DNA of 64,000 bases from positions 1 to 64,000 of the forward strand of contig NZ_WNKZ01000022.1 in the NCBI RefSeq assembly GCF_009720835.1. Reading direction: 5' to 3'. Position 1 is the stretch's first letter; the number at the start of each line of letters is the position of its first letter. Below are positions 9,087-16,726 of this stretch, piece after piece. Under the pieces are notes generated by a model. The model searched no databases and was not told the DNA's origin. It saw only the letters and a program-made list of their open reading frames with translations. This stretch comes from Pseudoduganella buxea. Lineage in GTDB: Bacteria; Pseudomonadota; Gammaproteobacteria; Burkholderiales; Burkholderiaceae_D. Position numbers and translations under genes: made by a program.

Positions 9087-9309
9087 GATTCGAACCTTTA
9101 CCCGATGGGGAAACCATTCATCTTATCAAAACTGCACGCCTTGTGGCGCACGGGAGCGGTTTTCACGCAACATCTCCCTTCCCGCACAACGTATCGGCTG
9201 CGTGTGCGATGACGCTGCTTACAATTTTGCGACAAGCGAGGCTGCCCCGTGCCGGCCGATGCCGATTCGTCCTTGACGCGTACAATGTACCGTTTTAAAG
9301 GGCAAACAC

Positions 9310-9582
9310 ATGAAAAAAGCGGACCTGGCAAAGAACGACGCCAAAAAACTGATGGGCAAGATGGTCGCACCAGGCACGGCCGCCTTCGGCAACACGGCCG
9401 CCCCGGCCATCGACAAGCGCGAACAGCGCAAGCGCGACCAGGCGCTGGGCCTGGTGCCGTTCGCCGTCAAGCTCAACAGCGAGCTGGTCAAGCAGGTACA
9501 GGCGCTGGCCGCGGAGAATGGCGGGGACTTGAATGGAACGGTGGCGGAGTTGCTGGCCAAGGGCTTGGCGGCGCCGAAGTAA
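9310..9582 (+). CDS. Small basic hypothetical protein (90 aa)
   Basis: Begins MKKADLAKNDAKKLMGKM; the basic N-terminal half (KREQRKRDQALGLVPFAVKL) is followed by a helical C-terminal half (NSELVKQVQALAAENGGDL, then NGTVAELLAKGL). The C-terminal half resembles a ribbon-helix-helix-type or coiled segment, so a nucleic-acid-binding role is possible but unproven. Single gene preceded by a 220-bp non-coding region. Confidence 0.65.
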   Translation: MKKADLAKNDAKKLMGKMVAPGTAAFGNTAAPAIDKREQRKRDQALGLVPFAVKLNSELVKQVQALAAENGGDLNGTVAELLAKGLAAPK

Positions 9583-9596
9583 TAGTCCCGCTGCCG

Positions 9597-9917
9597 CTAC
9601 GGCTTGACGTTGGCATCGACCACCGTCGAGATTGCATGGTTGGCCCGCCACTCCTCGACCATGTCCCTGCTGATGTCCTTGTCGTAACACAGCGGGGCAT
9701 AGCCTCCCCGTCGGCTCCAGGCACTACGGCCACCGCATGCACTGCCATTGCGTGCCGCATTGTACGGACAAGGACAGTTGCCCGGGTATGCAGCGATCGA
9801 CTCCTGGATCATCTGTTTTCGTATCGCCGCATCGGACGGGGCCGCCGCTGGCCCCTTTGCTGCAACGAATGGCGCACTGATCAACAGCGCGGCAAAGACA
9901 AACGATTCGATTTTCAC
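9597..9917 (-). CDS. Exported cysteine-containing conserved hypothetical protein
   Basis: 106 residues with a signal peptide (MKIESFVFAALLISAPFVAA) and a short mature domain with four cysteines arranged as NCPCPYN...GSACGGRSAWSRRGGYAPLCY. This C-P-C-P-Y-N / C-G-x-R-S-A / A-P-x-C-Y pattern recurs in small exported proteins of many Proteobacteria, in which the cysteines probably form disulfides. Convergent with the 90-aa gene, with only 14 bp between the stops. Function unknown. Confidence 0.72.
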   Translation of the reverse strand: MKIESFVFAALLISAPFVAAKGPAAAPSDAAIRKQMIQESIAAYPGNCPCPYNAARNGSACGGRSAWSRRGGYAPLCYDKDISRDMVEEWRANHAISTVVDANVKP

Positions 9918-10097
9918 CAGTAGACTCCGGACGGTTCATGCAGCCGCGAGGGGCTCCTTTTGCTATGCTGCAAATGGTGCCAGGATGTACTCTTTCCTCG
10001 CGCAAACCAATCATGGGTGGTAGATGGGGCCCGGCGCAAAGGACGCTGGCTGCTTCGGGCTTTAACTGGCTCGTGGCGGCCCAGCTGGGTCAGGAAA

Positions 10098-10127
10098 CAA
10101 AAAAGCCAACCCGAAGGTTGGCTTTTT
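10098..10127. terminator. Bidirectional terminator-like hairpin next to the truncated tRNA
   Basis: AAGCCAACC-CGAA-GGTTGGCTT with A/T runs on both sides (AAAAAA before, TTTTT after). On the minus strand it sits just downstream of the truncated tRNA-Pro 3' end, in the same position as the terminator after the intact tRNA-Pro, consistent with being the original terminator of that tRNA. Confidence 0.8.
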
Positions 10128-10138
10128 CGTTGAAGCTT

Positions 10139-10186
10139 TGGTCGGGGCAAGAGGATTCGAACCTCCCCCCTTGCACCCAGTGCGGG
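10139..10186 (-). repeat. Truncated tRNA-Pro 3' end (putative attachment-site copy)
   Basis: About 45 bp match the 3' half of the intact tRNA-Pro(GGG) at 13357-13433, from the CCA end (TGG on the plus strand) through the T-arm (GATTCGAACCTCC) to the 3' side of the anticodon stem (TTGCACCC). The match then stops. There are a few substitutions and a 2-nt deletion before the anticodon arm. It has no 5' half and cannot make a tRNA. Position and orientation fit the displaced 3' end left when an element integrates into a tRNA gene. Confidence 0.7.
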
Positions 10187-10585
10187 ACCAGACCCGCCTG
10201 AAATCCGCATGCATACTGGCTTTGCGCTAGAGGCGTCTTACATACGGTTCTTTTAAGGCGCCATTCCATGTGGCTTCCAGCGTCGTTTCCCCGGTCATAA
10301 TAGACAACAAAACGGGCCTGTTCTGATCAATCCGCAGCCCGCACCGACATACATTCTGTCGCCCGGGAGAGGTCATGGCACACTCGAAATTCGACAGGCC
10401 AGACCGGCGACAAAGCGCACCATCGACGCGCCGTTCTCGGCCGGTTGCGCTTCGACGAGGGCGGCAAAAGGGACCGCCCTTGCCTGGAGACTATTTTTTA
10501 AAGGTGATTTTGGCGAGTCTTAGGTGTGGCTCGCGTGCAAGCATCATTGGCATTTTTGACCTTTAACCCACTGCGGGGAATTACA
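10187..10585. other. Non-coding/eroded stretch inside the island
   Basis: No convincing gene. A 63-codon open frame at 10375-10566 (plus) has arginine-rich, low-complexity composition and no ribosome site of note. The stretch contains an AT-rich segment before the broken PEP-CTERM gene that may hold its promoter. Confidence 0.4.
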
Positions 10586-11367
10586 ATGTGCAAGACGTTT
10601 GCGGCCCTCTTGTCGAGTACGTCGGCACTGGGCAGTTCGACGGTTCACGCCGCCACATCGATTACCACGGAGGGGTTCGGTATCGCCATCGAATGAGGCG
10701 GCGCGGGGCTGCTGGCGGCCGAGATGGAATTGCTGTCCAATGCAGCCGGCACTGCCCGCTTCAACCTGGCTATGCGCGCCGGCGAGCTGAGGAGTTTGAT
10801 CATGCTCGAGAGCTTTCCTGGCAATGATCATGATCTTGGATACAACCGAATGTGGATGACGCTCGGCAGCTACTTCACGATCGATCTGCACGAAGGCTAG
10901 CGCATCGATTCTATTGCGGTCTGCGGCACGAGCTACGGGTCTCTGAACCCAGGCATTCTGCCAGCTGCCGAAATTCCCAATGGCAGCCAGATCGGCGTGG
11001 CAACGAATTCGTTCGACGTCAAGCTACGATCGGACGAATACCCTTATCCCACGCTCGCTGCGGATACCTATGACGCGGTACAGGGAAACCGCTCCGTGCC
11101 GGTCTCGTCGAACCAGACGTTCTACGACGACCTGGTGCTGCGCCTGGAGACGAAATACGAGTTGACCGCGCAGGCAGGTGCTTATTGTGGTCATCCGGCT
11201 CTGGCGAAGGCTACATCGTGACTTGCGACACCGGTGTAACGTTCGGTCTTCGCGACCTGGTGCTGACCGTGCAAGTCTCGCCGGTACCCGAACCATCCAC
11301 CTGGGCTATGCTCGCCGCTGGCTTCGGCCTGCCGGCGGTCACGGCACGTCCCCGTCGCAAGGCCTGA
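10586..11367 (+). pseudogene. Broken PEP-CTERM exosortase-target protein
   Basis: Reading from ATG 10586 (MCKTFAALLSSTSALGSSTV) gives a signal-peptide-like start. A TGA interrupts after TTEGFGIAIE (near 10694) and a TAG after YFTIDLHEG (near 10898). The frame then continues clean to about 11180 (ETKYELTAQAGAYC) and shifts by one base into SGSGEGYIVTCDTGVTFGLR. It ends with the sorting signal VPEPSTWAMLAAGFGLPAVT followed by ARPRRKA. The PEP motif, hydrophobic helix and basic tail are the exosortase recognition module. Two in-frame stops plus a frameshift make this a pseudogene unless the sequence is wrong. Confidence 0.75.
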
Positions 11368-11392
11368 GATCGCCTTAAATACGCTAGCCGGC

Positions 11393-11575
11393 TTATTCAG
11401 CTCGCGTGTCCCACTGCATGCGATCCAGCGGACGTGCCAGTGCCAGTAGCGATGCTGTACGACGACCATCGTTTGCTGAGGGCGCCACTACCAGCGGGGC
11501 CGCGCCGGCCGGTAATGGCTGCACTGACGTGGCCAAACGCAGCATGTCAGACGTCAATCTAGGTTGCAGTGCCAT
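11393..11575 (-). CDS. Doubtful small ORF (60 aa)
   Basis: A 60-codon frame starting MALQPRLTSDMLRLATSVQP and ending in an Arg/Asp-rich tail (ALARPLDRMQWDTRAE). It overlaps no other gene and reads less randomly than its surroundings, but AAAGG sits directly against the start codon and I recognise no family. It may be a fragment of an island gene. Confidence 0.25.
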   Translation of the reverse strand: MALQPRLTSDMLRLATSVQPLPAGAAPLVVAPSANDGRRTASLLALARPLDRMQWDTRAE

Positions 11576-11601
11576 CCTTTTGCGAATGATTTGTCGCTGG
11601 G

Positions 11602-12252
11602 TCAGCTCCGAACTTGCTGCCCGCGACGCCGGGAAGCAACGACCGTCACCGCCAGCCCTGCAAAAAGCATTGCATAAGTGGCTGGCTCCGGAACAGCGGA
11701 GACGACGTTAAACGAGACCTTATTGCCGCCCACATGAAGCTCTTTCTGTGGAGCAATTACGAATAACATCAGAAAATTGTTTGATGGATAGCTATCAACT
11801 GCCGCCAGCGACCAATCGTTGGCAGTCGGCAGAACTCCGGGGGATAGGTGGCCAGCTGGAAAGAAAAAACTAACGGACGCGTATGGGTGATTCCCAAAAC
11901 GACTTACGAGTCCGCCATATCCCTGAAAGACCGTCAGTTCGCCACTTGATCCACGATCTAGAATAGTCCCGCTGCCATTGAATATCTGCGTATAGCTTGC
12001 AGCATTGGCCGAGGTGATCCCATGGCCGTCGACACTACCACTGGTATCGTCGTAACTAAAACGACCCGTTACAGTTTCGCCAACTGAGATGGTATAGCCT
12101 GGCCAATCAGAGCTTTCAACGGCATCAAATATCCCCTCGCTGAATGATTCCCTATGTATAAAATCAATGGTTGCATTGTATTCGACAGTCACCACAGCCG
12201 CTTGGGCCTCCATCGCGCATACAGCGGCCGCGATTAAGAAAAATGATTTCAT
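11602..12252 (-). CDS. PEP-CTERM sorting domain-containing exported protein
   Basis: 216 residues with a signal peptide (MKSFFLIAAAVCAMEAQA), a beta-rich domain with VGETVTGRFSYDDTSG (a pattern common in PEP-CTERM proteins), and the C-terminal module VPEPATYAMLFAGLAVTVVA followed by SRRRGQQVRS. Exosortase would cleave or anchor at the PEP motif in the envelope or during exopolysaccharide-associated export. Composition is noticeably AT-richer than the flanking chromosome, in keeping with island origin. No exosortase gene is in the window. Confidence 0.85.
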   Translation of the reverse strand: MKSFFLIAAAVCAMEAQAAVVTVEYNATIDFIHRESFSEGIFDAVESSDWPGYTISVGETVTGRFSYDDTSGSVDGHGITSANAASYTQIFNGSGTILDRGSSGELTVFQGYGGLVSRFGNHPYASVSFFFPAGHLSPGVLPTANDWSLAAVDSYPSNNFLMLFVIAPQKELHVGGNKVSFNVVSAVPEPATYAMLFAGLAVTVVASRRRGQQVRS

Positions 12253-12495
12253 CGTTACTCCTAGATTGATAGTATATTTTTAGAAAACAGCCAGCAATCT
12301 TCCCACCATCTTATCATCTTGTCCAGCATCGCCCTTTGTTATTTTTACACGACAATGACTGTGTATAACGACATCCTTGCAAAAGGAAGGGTTGCTCGGA
12401 ATTTCTCACGTTGCGTTCGGACGAATCACATCGGGGCAGCTGTTCCCGCCAGCGCATTTCCGTCATTCAGCGCGCGGCATGCGTCGTAGCGCTCG

Positions 12496-13038
12496 GTGAG
12501 GCGCTCGTACTTCCGCACAAGTCCTGCAGTGTCAGCGGCGAGGCCGAGAATGTCTGCGGCCACCTCTGGCGCAACTGGCGCTCCAGGTTCGTACGGTGCG
12601 GCGAGCTACTGCAGTGCGATCAAGGCGCTCGGCCAGGCGGCGCCAGCAAAATCCGCAGCTGGCCCAGCGCCGTCCAGCGCCAACGAAGAGAGGCTGCAGG
12701 CGCTGGACAAGAGGGCGCAGGCAGCACAGGTGAAAGCATGGCGCGAGGTGTGCGCGGTGCTGGAAGAGATTCTCCCAGGCTGGGGGAACACACCAGGGAC
12801 CGGTGTGGATGTCGCCGTGGCCGCGATCCGCGAGCTGGCGAAGCAGCGACGGATCGACACCTTTGCGGCCCAGTCGTTCGCCATCGTGCGTGGATACCGC
12901 GTGGAGACGACCAGCCAGCCCTGGCATGCTTCACTGGCGGCGTGCACGAGTTTAGCGACGGCGACAGGTACCCTCTCGTCAACGACACCCTGGCCGGCTT
13001 CCCGGCCAGGTTCTTGGCGCTGTTCCAGCTGGAGCTGA
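12496..13038 (+). pseudogene. Phage/island-type hypothetical gene fragment
   Basis: Only the middle of this frame looks like real protein: NEERLQALDKRAQAAQVKAW followed by REVCAVLEEILPGW and AVAAIRELAKQR, a pattern I associate with small prophage-encoded proteins. The flanking residues in this frame look random (serine/arginine-rich). The downstream part reads more naturally in another frame (FSDGDRYPLVNDTLAGFP), suggesting a frameshift near 12940. Treated as a decaying island gene next to the AlpA-like gene. Confidence 0.4.
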
Positions 13039-13078
13039 CGCACAGAGACGATTCCCGCGCCTGCCGGCCGTAATCGAT

Positions 13079-13249
13079 ATGGTCGGAAAGTCGCGGACGG
13101 CGATTTACCGTGACATGCAGCTGGGGGCTTTCCCAACACCGGTTCGAGTGGGAGCGCGAGCTCTTGCCTGGCACTCGACTGAGATCGCCAGTTGGCAGCA
13201 GCGGCGGACTGACGAGGCGAGCCCGGTTCAGCCGAAAACTGGCCCGTAG
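13079..13249 (+). CDS. AlpA-like excisionase/phage regulatory protein, probably N-terminally truncated
   Basis: MVGKSRTAIYRDMQLGAFPT then PVRVGARALAWHSTEIASWQ is a clear AlpA/MerR-like winged-helix fold: HTH 'S-R-T-x-I-Y-R', the 'FPxPVRVGxRAxxW' wing and a final E-I-x-x-W. The frame is open upstream (FPRLPAVIDM, typical AlpA start of helix 1) but without an ATG, so either a non-standard start is used or the beginning is lost. AlpA proteins control integrase expression in islands; here no integrase remains. It sits about 110 bp from the tRNA, as expected for an island end. Confidence 0.6.
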   Translation: MVGKSRTAIYRDMQLGAFPTPVRVGARALAWHSTEIASWQQRRTDEASPVQPKTGP

Positions 13250-13313
13250 GAGCAAAAACCGGAGGGCAGTAATCCCTGCAGGGGTAAATGTAGGGGTGAA
13301 ACTCCCAGCAAAG

Positions 13314-13341
13314 AAAAAAGGCCAGCTCGAAAGCTGGCCTC
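13314..13341 (-). terminator. Rho-independent terminator of tRNA-Pro
   Basis: GGCCAGCT-CGAA-AGCTGGCC hairpin; on the minus strand it is followed by TTTTTTCTTTG. It lies about 16 nt after the tRNA 3' end. Confidence 0.85.
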
Positions 13342-13356
13342 AGTCTTTGAATCTAT

Positions 13357-13433
<77 letters not shown>

Positions 13434-13591
13434 ACGAGTTGCGAATTATAGCAGACGGGTTTGAGTTTTTGCTATGGTCTTTTGCACAAAAGCAGGCTCT
13501 TCTCCTCTGCACGCCGCCGGCGCGCCGCCCCGGAATCGGCCCACGTCTGCGCCCCCGCGCGCCACCCGCCGCGCCGCGCTAGAATCGGCCC

Positions 13592-14434
13592 ATGCATGAA
13601 ACCGACAACAATCTCGATCCCGCCGTGCTCGAACAGGCCGCCGAACTGATACGCCAGGCCGATGGCCTCGTGGTGGCGGCCGGCGCTGGCATGGGCGTCG
13701 ATTCCGGCCTGCCCGACTTCCGGGGCGACGCCGGCTTCTGGCGCGCCTACCCTGCCCTTGGGCGTGCGCGGCTGGCCTTCACGAGTGTCGCCTCGCCCGC
13801 CACCTTCCGTAACGATCCGGCACTCGCCTGGGGCTTCTACGGGCACCGGCTGGCGCTGTACCGCGCTACCGTGCCTCATGCTGGCTTCGCGCTGCTGCGC
13901 GGCTGGGGCGCGGCGATGACGCATGGCTGCCACGTCTTCACCAGCAATGTCGACGGCCAGTTCCAGCGGGCCGGCTTCGATCCAACCCGCGTCCACGAAT
14001 GCCATGGCTCGATCCACCACCTGCAATGCCTGGCGCCCTGCTGCGGCGAAGTATGGCCGGCCGACGGCTTCACGCCCGACGTCGATGCGCAAGCATGCCG
14101 CCTGCGCGGCGATCCGCCGGCCTGCCCGCATTGCGGTGGCCTGGCGCGGCCGAATATCCTGATGTTCGGCGATTGGGACTGGATCGAGCGGCGCAGCGCG
14201 CAACAGGCAGCGCGGCTGGAGCGTTGGCTGGACAAGGTGCGGCGGCCCGTCGTCGTCGAACTGGGGGCCGGGACGGCCGTCCCGTCCGTGCGGCATTTCA
14301 GCCAGCAGGTCGTGCAGGGCGGCGGGCGGCTGGTGCGGATCAATCCGCGCGAGTGGCAGGTGGCCGGGGCGCGGGATGTGGGCCTGGCGGCAGGGGCGCT
14401 GGCCGGTATCCAGGCCGTCGCCGCCCGCCTGTAA
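13592..14434 (+). CDS. Sir2-family NAD-dependent deacylase-like protein
   Basis: 280 residues. The NAD-binding Sir2 motif GAGMGVDSGLPDFRG occupies residues 31-45. TSNVDGQFQRAGF (residues 118-129) replaces the usual TQNID. ECHGS (136-140) gives the catalytic His138. Cysteines at C146, C150/C151, C178 and C181 (CPHC) form a plausible zinc site. Bacterial sirtuins of this divergent branch are annotated as NAD-dependent deacetylases or ADP-ribosyl-binding proteins. The Asn-Val-Asp in place of Asn-Ile-Asp is conservative. It stands alone and is convergent with an FAH-family gene. Substrate unknown. Confidence 0.85.
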   Translation: MHETDNNLDPAVLEQAAELIRQADGLVVAAGAGMGVDSGLPDFRGDAGFWRAYPALGRARLAFTSVASPATFRNDPALAWGFYGHRLALYRATVPHAGFALLRGWGAAMTHGCHVFTSNVDGQFQRAGFDPTRVHECHGSIHHLQCLAPCCGEVWPADGFTPDVDAQACRLRGDPPACPHCGGLARPNILMFGDWDWIERRSAQQAARLERWLDKVRRPVVVELGAGTAVPSVRHFSQQVVQGGGRLVRINPREWQVAGARDVGLAAGALAGIQAVAARL

Positions 14435-14437
14435 CCC

Positions 14438-15148
14438 TTAAATGTAGCGGACCGACAGGCCGGTCAGCCCGTCGACATGGCCGGCGATGGTCTGGCCGCG
14501 CTGGACGGCGCCGACGCCTTCCGGCGTCCCCGTGAAAATCAGGTCGCCCGGCTGCAGGGTGAACAAGGTGGACAGGTTGGCGATGGTTTCCGGGATCGAC
14601 CAGATCATGTCGTCCACGTGGCCTTCCTGCCTCGTCACGCCATCGACCTGCAGGCCGATGGCAGCCTTGGCGATGTCGGCAACGTCGGCGGCGCGGTGCA
14701 ACTGGCCGACGGGGGCGGAGAAATCGAAGGCCTTGCCGATTTCCCATGGGCGGCCGGCGTCCTTCATCCTGCCTTGCAGGTCGCGGCGCGTCATGTCGAA
14801 GCCGACGGCGTAGCCGAAGATATGGCTGGCCGCGTCGGCCACGGCGATGTTGGCGCCACCCTTGCCGATGGCGACCACCAGCTCGCATTCGAAGTGGAAG
14901 TTGCTGGTGGCCGGCGGGAACGGCAGCTCGGCCGTGGTGCCCGGTGCGACCGCCACGACGGCATCGGCGTCGCCCGGTTTGCAGAAGAAGAACGGCGGCT
15001 CGCGGTTCGGGTCCGAACCCATTTCGCGGGCGTGGCCGGCGTAGTTGCGGCCGACGCAGTAGACGCGGCGCACGGGAAAGCGGGCGTCGACGCCAGCGAC
15101 GGCCAGGCTGGCCGCCTGGTGCGGGGAGAAGATGAAGTTGGTGCTCAT
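14438..15148 (-). CDS. Fumarylacetoacetate hydrolase family protein
   Basis: 236 residues, the size of the bacterial single-domain FAH enzymes (fumarylpyruvate hydrolase or oxaloacetate/acylpyruvate hydrolase type). The sequence has RVYCVGRNYAGHAREMG near the N-terminus, the metal ligands in the FHFECELVVAIGKGG segment (two Glu) with the later GFDMTRRDLQ Asp, and the C-terminal LQPGDLIFTGTPEGVG signature. Cytosolic Mg/Mn-dependent C-C bond hydrolase in aromatic catabolism or oxaloacetate turnover. A TetR gene lies 19 bp upstream on the same strand, suggesting co-transcription. Confidence 0.88.
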   Translation of the reverse strand: MSTNFIFSPHQAASLAVAGVDARFPVRRVYCVGRNYAGHAREMGSDPNREPPFFFCKPGDADAVVAVAPGTTAELPFPPATSNFHFECELVVAIGKGGANIAVADAASHIFGYAVGFDMTRRDLQGRMKDAGRPWEIGKAFDFSAPVGQLHRAADVADIAKAAIGLQVDGVTRQEGHVDDMIWSIPETIANLSTLFTLQPGDLIFTGTPEGVGAVQRGQTIAGHVDGLTGLSVRYI

Positions 15149-15167
15149 GATGCTCCGTAAGTGGATG

Positions 15168-15788
15168 TCAGGTGAACAGCAGCGCCTTCATCGCCACCGT
15201 GCACGCGGCGACCAGGGCTTCGCTGTCGAGATCCGGGTTGTGCTGCGCGCGCACGGGCAGGCCCTGGAACACGGAGATGATAGCGTCCAGCCGGCCTTCG
15301 AGGGTGGCGTCGTCCACCGGCAGGCCGTGCAACTCGCGCCCGGCCTTCAGGATCGGGCGGAACTGCGCGCGTGTGCGGCGGTCCGCATCGTGCACGACGG
15401 CGGCGATGGTGGGATTGCGCGATGCCTCGGCCGTGATTTCCAGCGGCAGCTTCCAGGTTTCCCGGTCGATGTGCTCGCGCACGCTTTTCGGCACGTCGTC
15501 CAGCAGCGCCTGCAGCGGGTCGCCGCGCGTCTCCAGGTCGCGCAGCAGCGCCGACACGCGCTCGACGTTTTGCTCGACGAAGGCGGCAATGATGGCATCC
15601 TTGCCGTCGAAGTAATTGTAGATATGGCCGGCGCTCATGCCGGCCGCCTTCGATATTTCGGCCATGCTGGCGCCGTGGAAGCCGCTGCGCCCGAAGCAGG
15701 CCGCGGCGGCATCCAGCACCTGCCGGCGCCGGCCGGCGGCCCGCTCGGGATCCTGGTGGCGTTTTTCTGTGATGGTCATAGTCTTCAT
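15168..15788 (-). CDS. TetR/AcrR family transcriptional regulator
   Basis: About 206 residues from MKTMTITEKRHQ (an ATG three codons later is equally possible; no clear ribosome site decides). The N-terminal HTH is textbook TetR: RRQVLDAAAACFGRSGFHGA then SMAEISKAAGMSAGHIYNYF followed by DGKDAI. The C-terminal ligand domain (about 150 residues) contains a TetR_C-like all-helical region. Possible targets are the downstream FAH gene, or the RND pump operon whose promoter (22568-22629) carries TetR-like palindromes but has no adjacent regulator; neither is shown. Confidence 0.88.
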   Translation of the reverse strand: MKTMTITEKRHQDPERAAGRRRQVLDAAAACFGRSGFHGASMAEISKAAGMSAGHIYNYFDGKDAIIAAFVEQNVERVSALLRDLETRGDPLQALLDDVPKSVREHIDRETWKLPLEITAEASRNPTIAAVVHDADRRTRAQFRPILKAGRELHGLPVDDATLEGRLDAIISVFQGLPVRAQHNPDLDSEALVAACTVAMKALLFT

Positions 15789-15907
15789 CCGGTCTGGCCG
15801 CTGGCCACGATTCTTTGTCAAACGGACAGCACTTGCCCGTTCGGTCGATGCTATTATTTCTACCGCAGTCCCCGCATTGCCAACCTGTTTCTTTTTCAGG
15901 AAAGTAC

Positions 15908-16402
15908 ATGGCTTCCAGGACCTCCCGCACCATCGAAATGCGGCCCGCCGAACCGGCCGACCAGCGCTTCATGGAACAGCTGTACGCCAGCACCCGCGGC
16001 GCAGACCAGCGCATGGACGGCTGCGACGCCCGCACCGAGGCGCTGCTGGTCGCCCTGCAGTTCCGGGCCCGCCAGGCGCAGCTGCGCACCCAGTACCCGC
16101 ACGGCGACATCGCCGTCATCTTCGAACGGGACCGCCCCATCGGCAGCCTGTACGTCAACTACGGCCATGAGGACATCCGCATCCTCGACATCAGCCTGCT
16201 GCCCGAATACCGCAACCGCGGCATCGGCCTGGGCCTGTTGCGCAGCCTCCAGGCCCAGGCCGTGCGCATGCGCGTGCCGGTCCGGATCGACCTGCTGCTG
16301 AGCAGCCAGGCCTACCGGCTGTTCCACCGCTGCGGCTTCACGCCACGCGGCGCCAACGGCGTCCACAACAGCCTGGAGTGGTGGCCGCCGTTGTTGACGT
16401 AG
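15908..16402 (+). CDS. GNAT family N-acetyltransferase
   Basis: 164 residues with a complete GNAT fold: EMRPAEPADQRFMEQLYAST at the start, the acetyl-CoA pyrophosphate loop LPEYRNRGIGLGLLRSL around residues 98-115, and the final F-H-R-C-G-F-T motif. Divergent from the TetR gene. Acceptor substrate unknown. Confidence 0.85.
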   Translation: MASRTSRTIEMRPAEPADQRFMEQLYASTRGADQRMDGCDARTEALLVALQFRARQAQLRTQYPHGDIAVIFERDRPIGSLYVNYGHEDIRILDISLLPEYRNRGIGLGLLRSLQAQAVRMRVPVRIDLLLSSQAYRLFHRCGFTPRGANGVHNSLEWWPPLLT

Positions 16403-16425
16403 GCCGGTTTTCGCTGTCGATCTTC

Positions 16426-16726
16426 ACGACGGCCTCAACGGGTTCAGGGCAAGGCGCGGCCCCGCAGACAGTGCTCAAGCACGGCAAGGGGCTGCAACGC
16501 CGCCATGAATCCGTTTAGGCCTGTAACGACGGCCTCAACGGGTTCAGGGCAAGGCGCGGCCCCGCAGACAGTGCTCAAGCACGGCAAGGGGCTGCAACGC
16601 CGCCATGAATCCGTTTAGGCCTGTAACGACGGCCTCAACGGGTTCAGGGCAAGGCGCGGCCCCGCAGACAGTGCTCAAGCACGGCAAGGGGCTGCAACGC
16701 CGCCATGAATCCGTTTAGGCCGTCGT
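16426..16726. repeat. Tandem triplicate of a 100-bp palindrome-ended repeat
   Basis: Three head-to-tail copies start at 16426, 16526 and 16626 (period exactly 100 bp, copies essentially identical). Each begins ACGACGGCCTCAACGG and ends CCGTTTAGGC. The left edge of the first copy and the right edge of the last form an inverted repeat, CGACGGCCTCAACGG against CCGTTTAGGCCGTCG, with one mismatch. Inside each unit is a GTGCT-CA-AGCAC hairpin. The array fills the gap between convergent genes and its right edge touches the stop codon of the efflux lipoprotein gene. No coding potential is evident. Confidence 0.95.

Noticed and set aside
10375-10566. 63-codon open frame inside the island
   Set aside because: Arg-rich, no ribosome site, no conserved features; likely random in an eroded region.
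12606-13139. Minus-strand open frame of 177 codons in the island
   Set aside because: Serine/Arg-rich antisense of the phage-type fragment and AlpA-like gene; no motif recognised.
15816-15821. TTGACA as a -35 box for the TetR gene
   Set aside because: No -10 element at suitable spacing, and it lies at an alternative TTG start of the same frame.
16426-16726. CRISPR array
   Set aside because: Units are 100 bp, identical and directly adjacent without unique spacers; no cas genes nearby.
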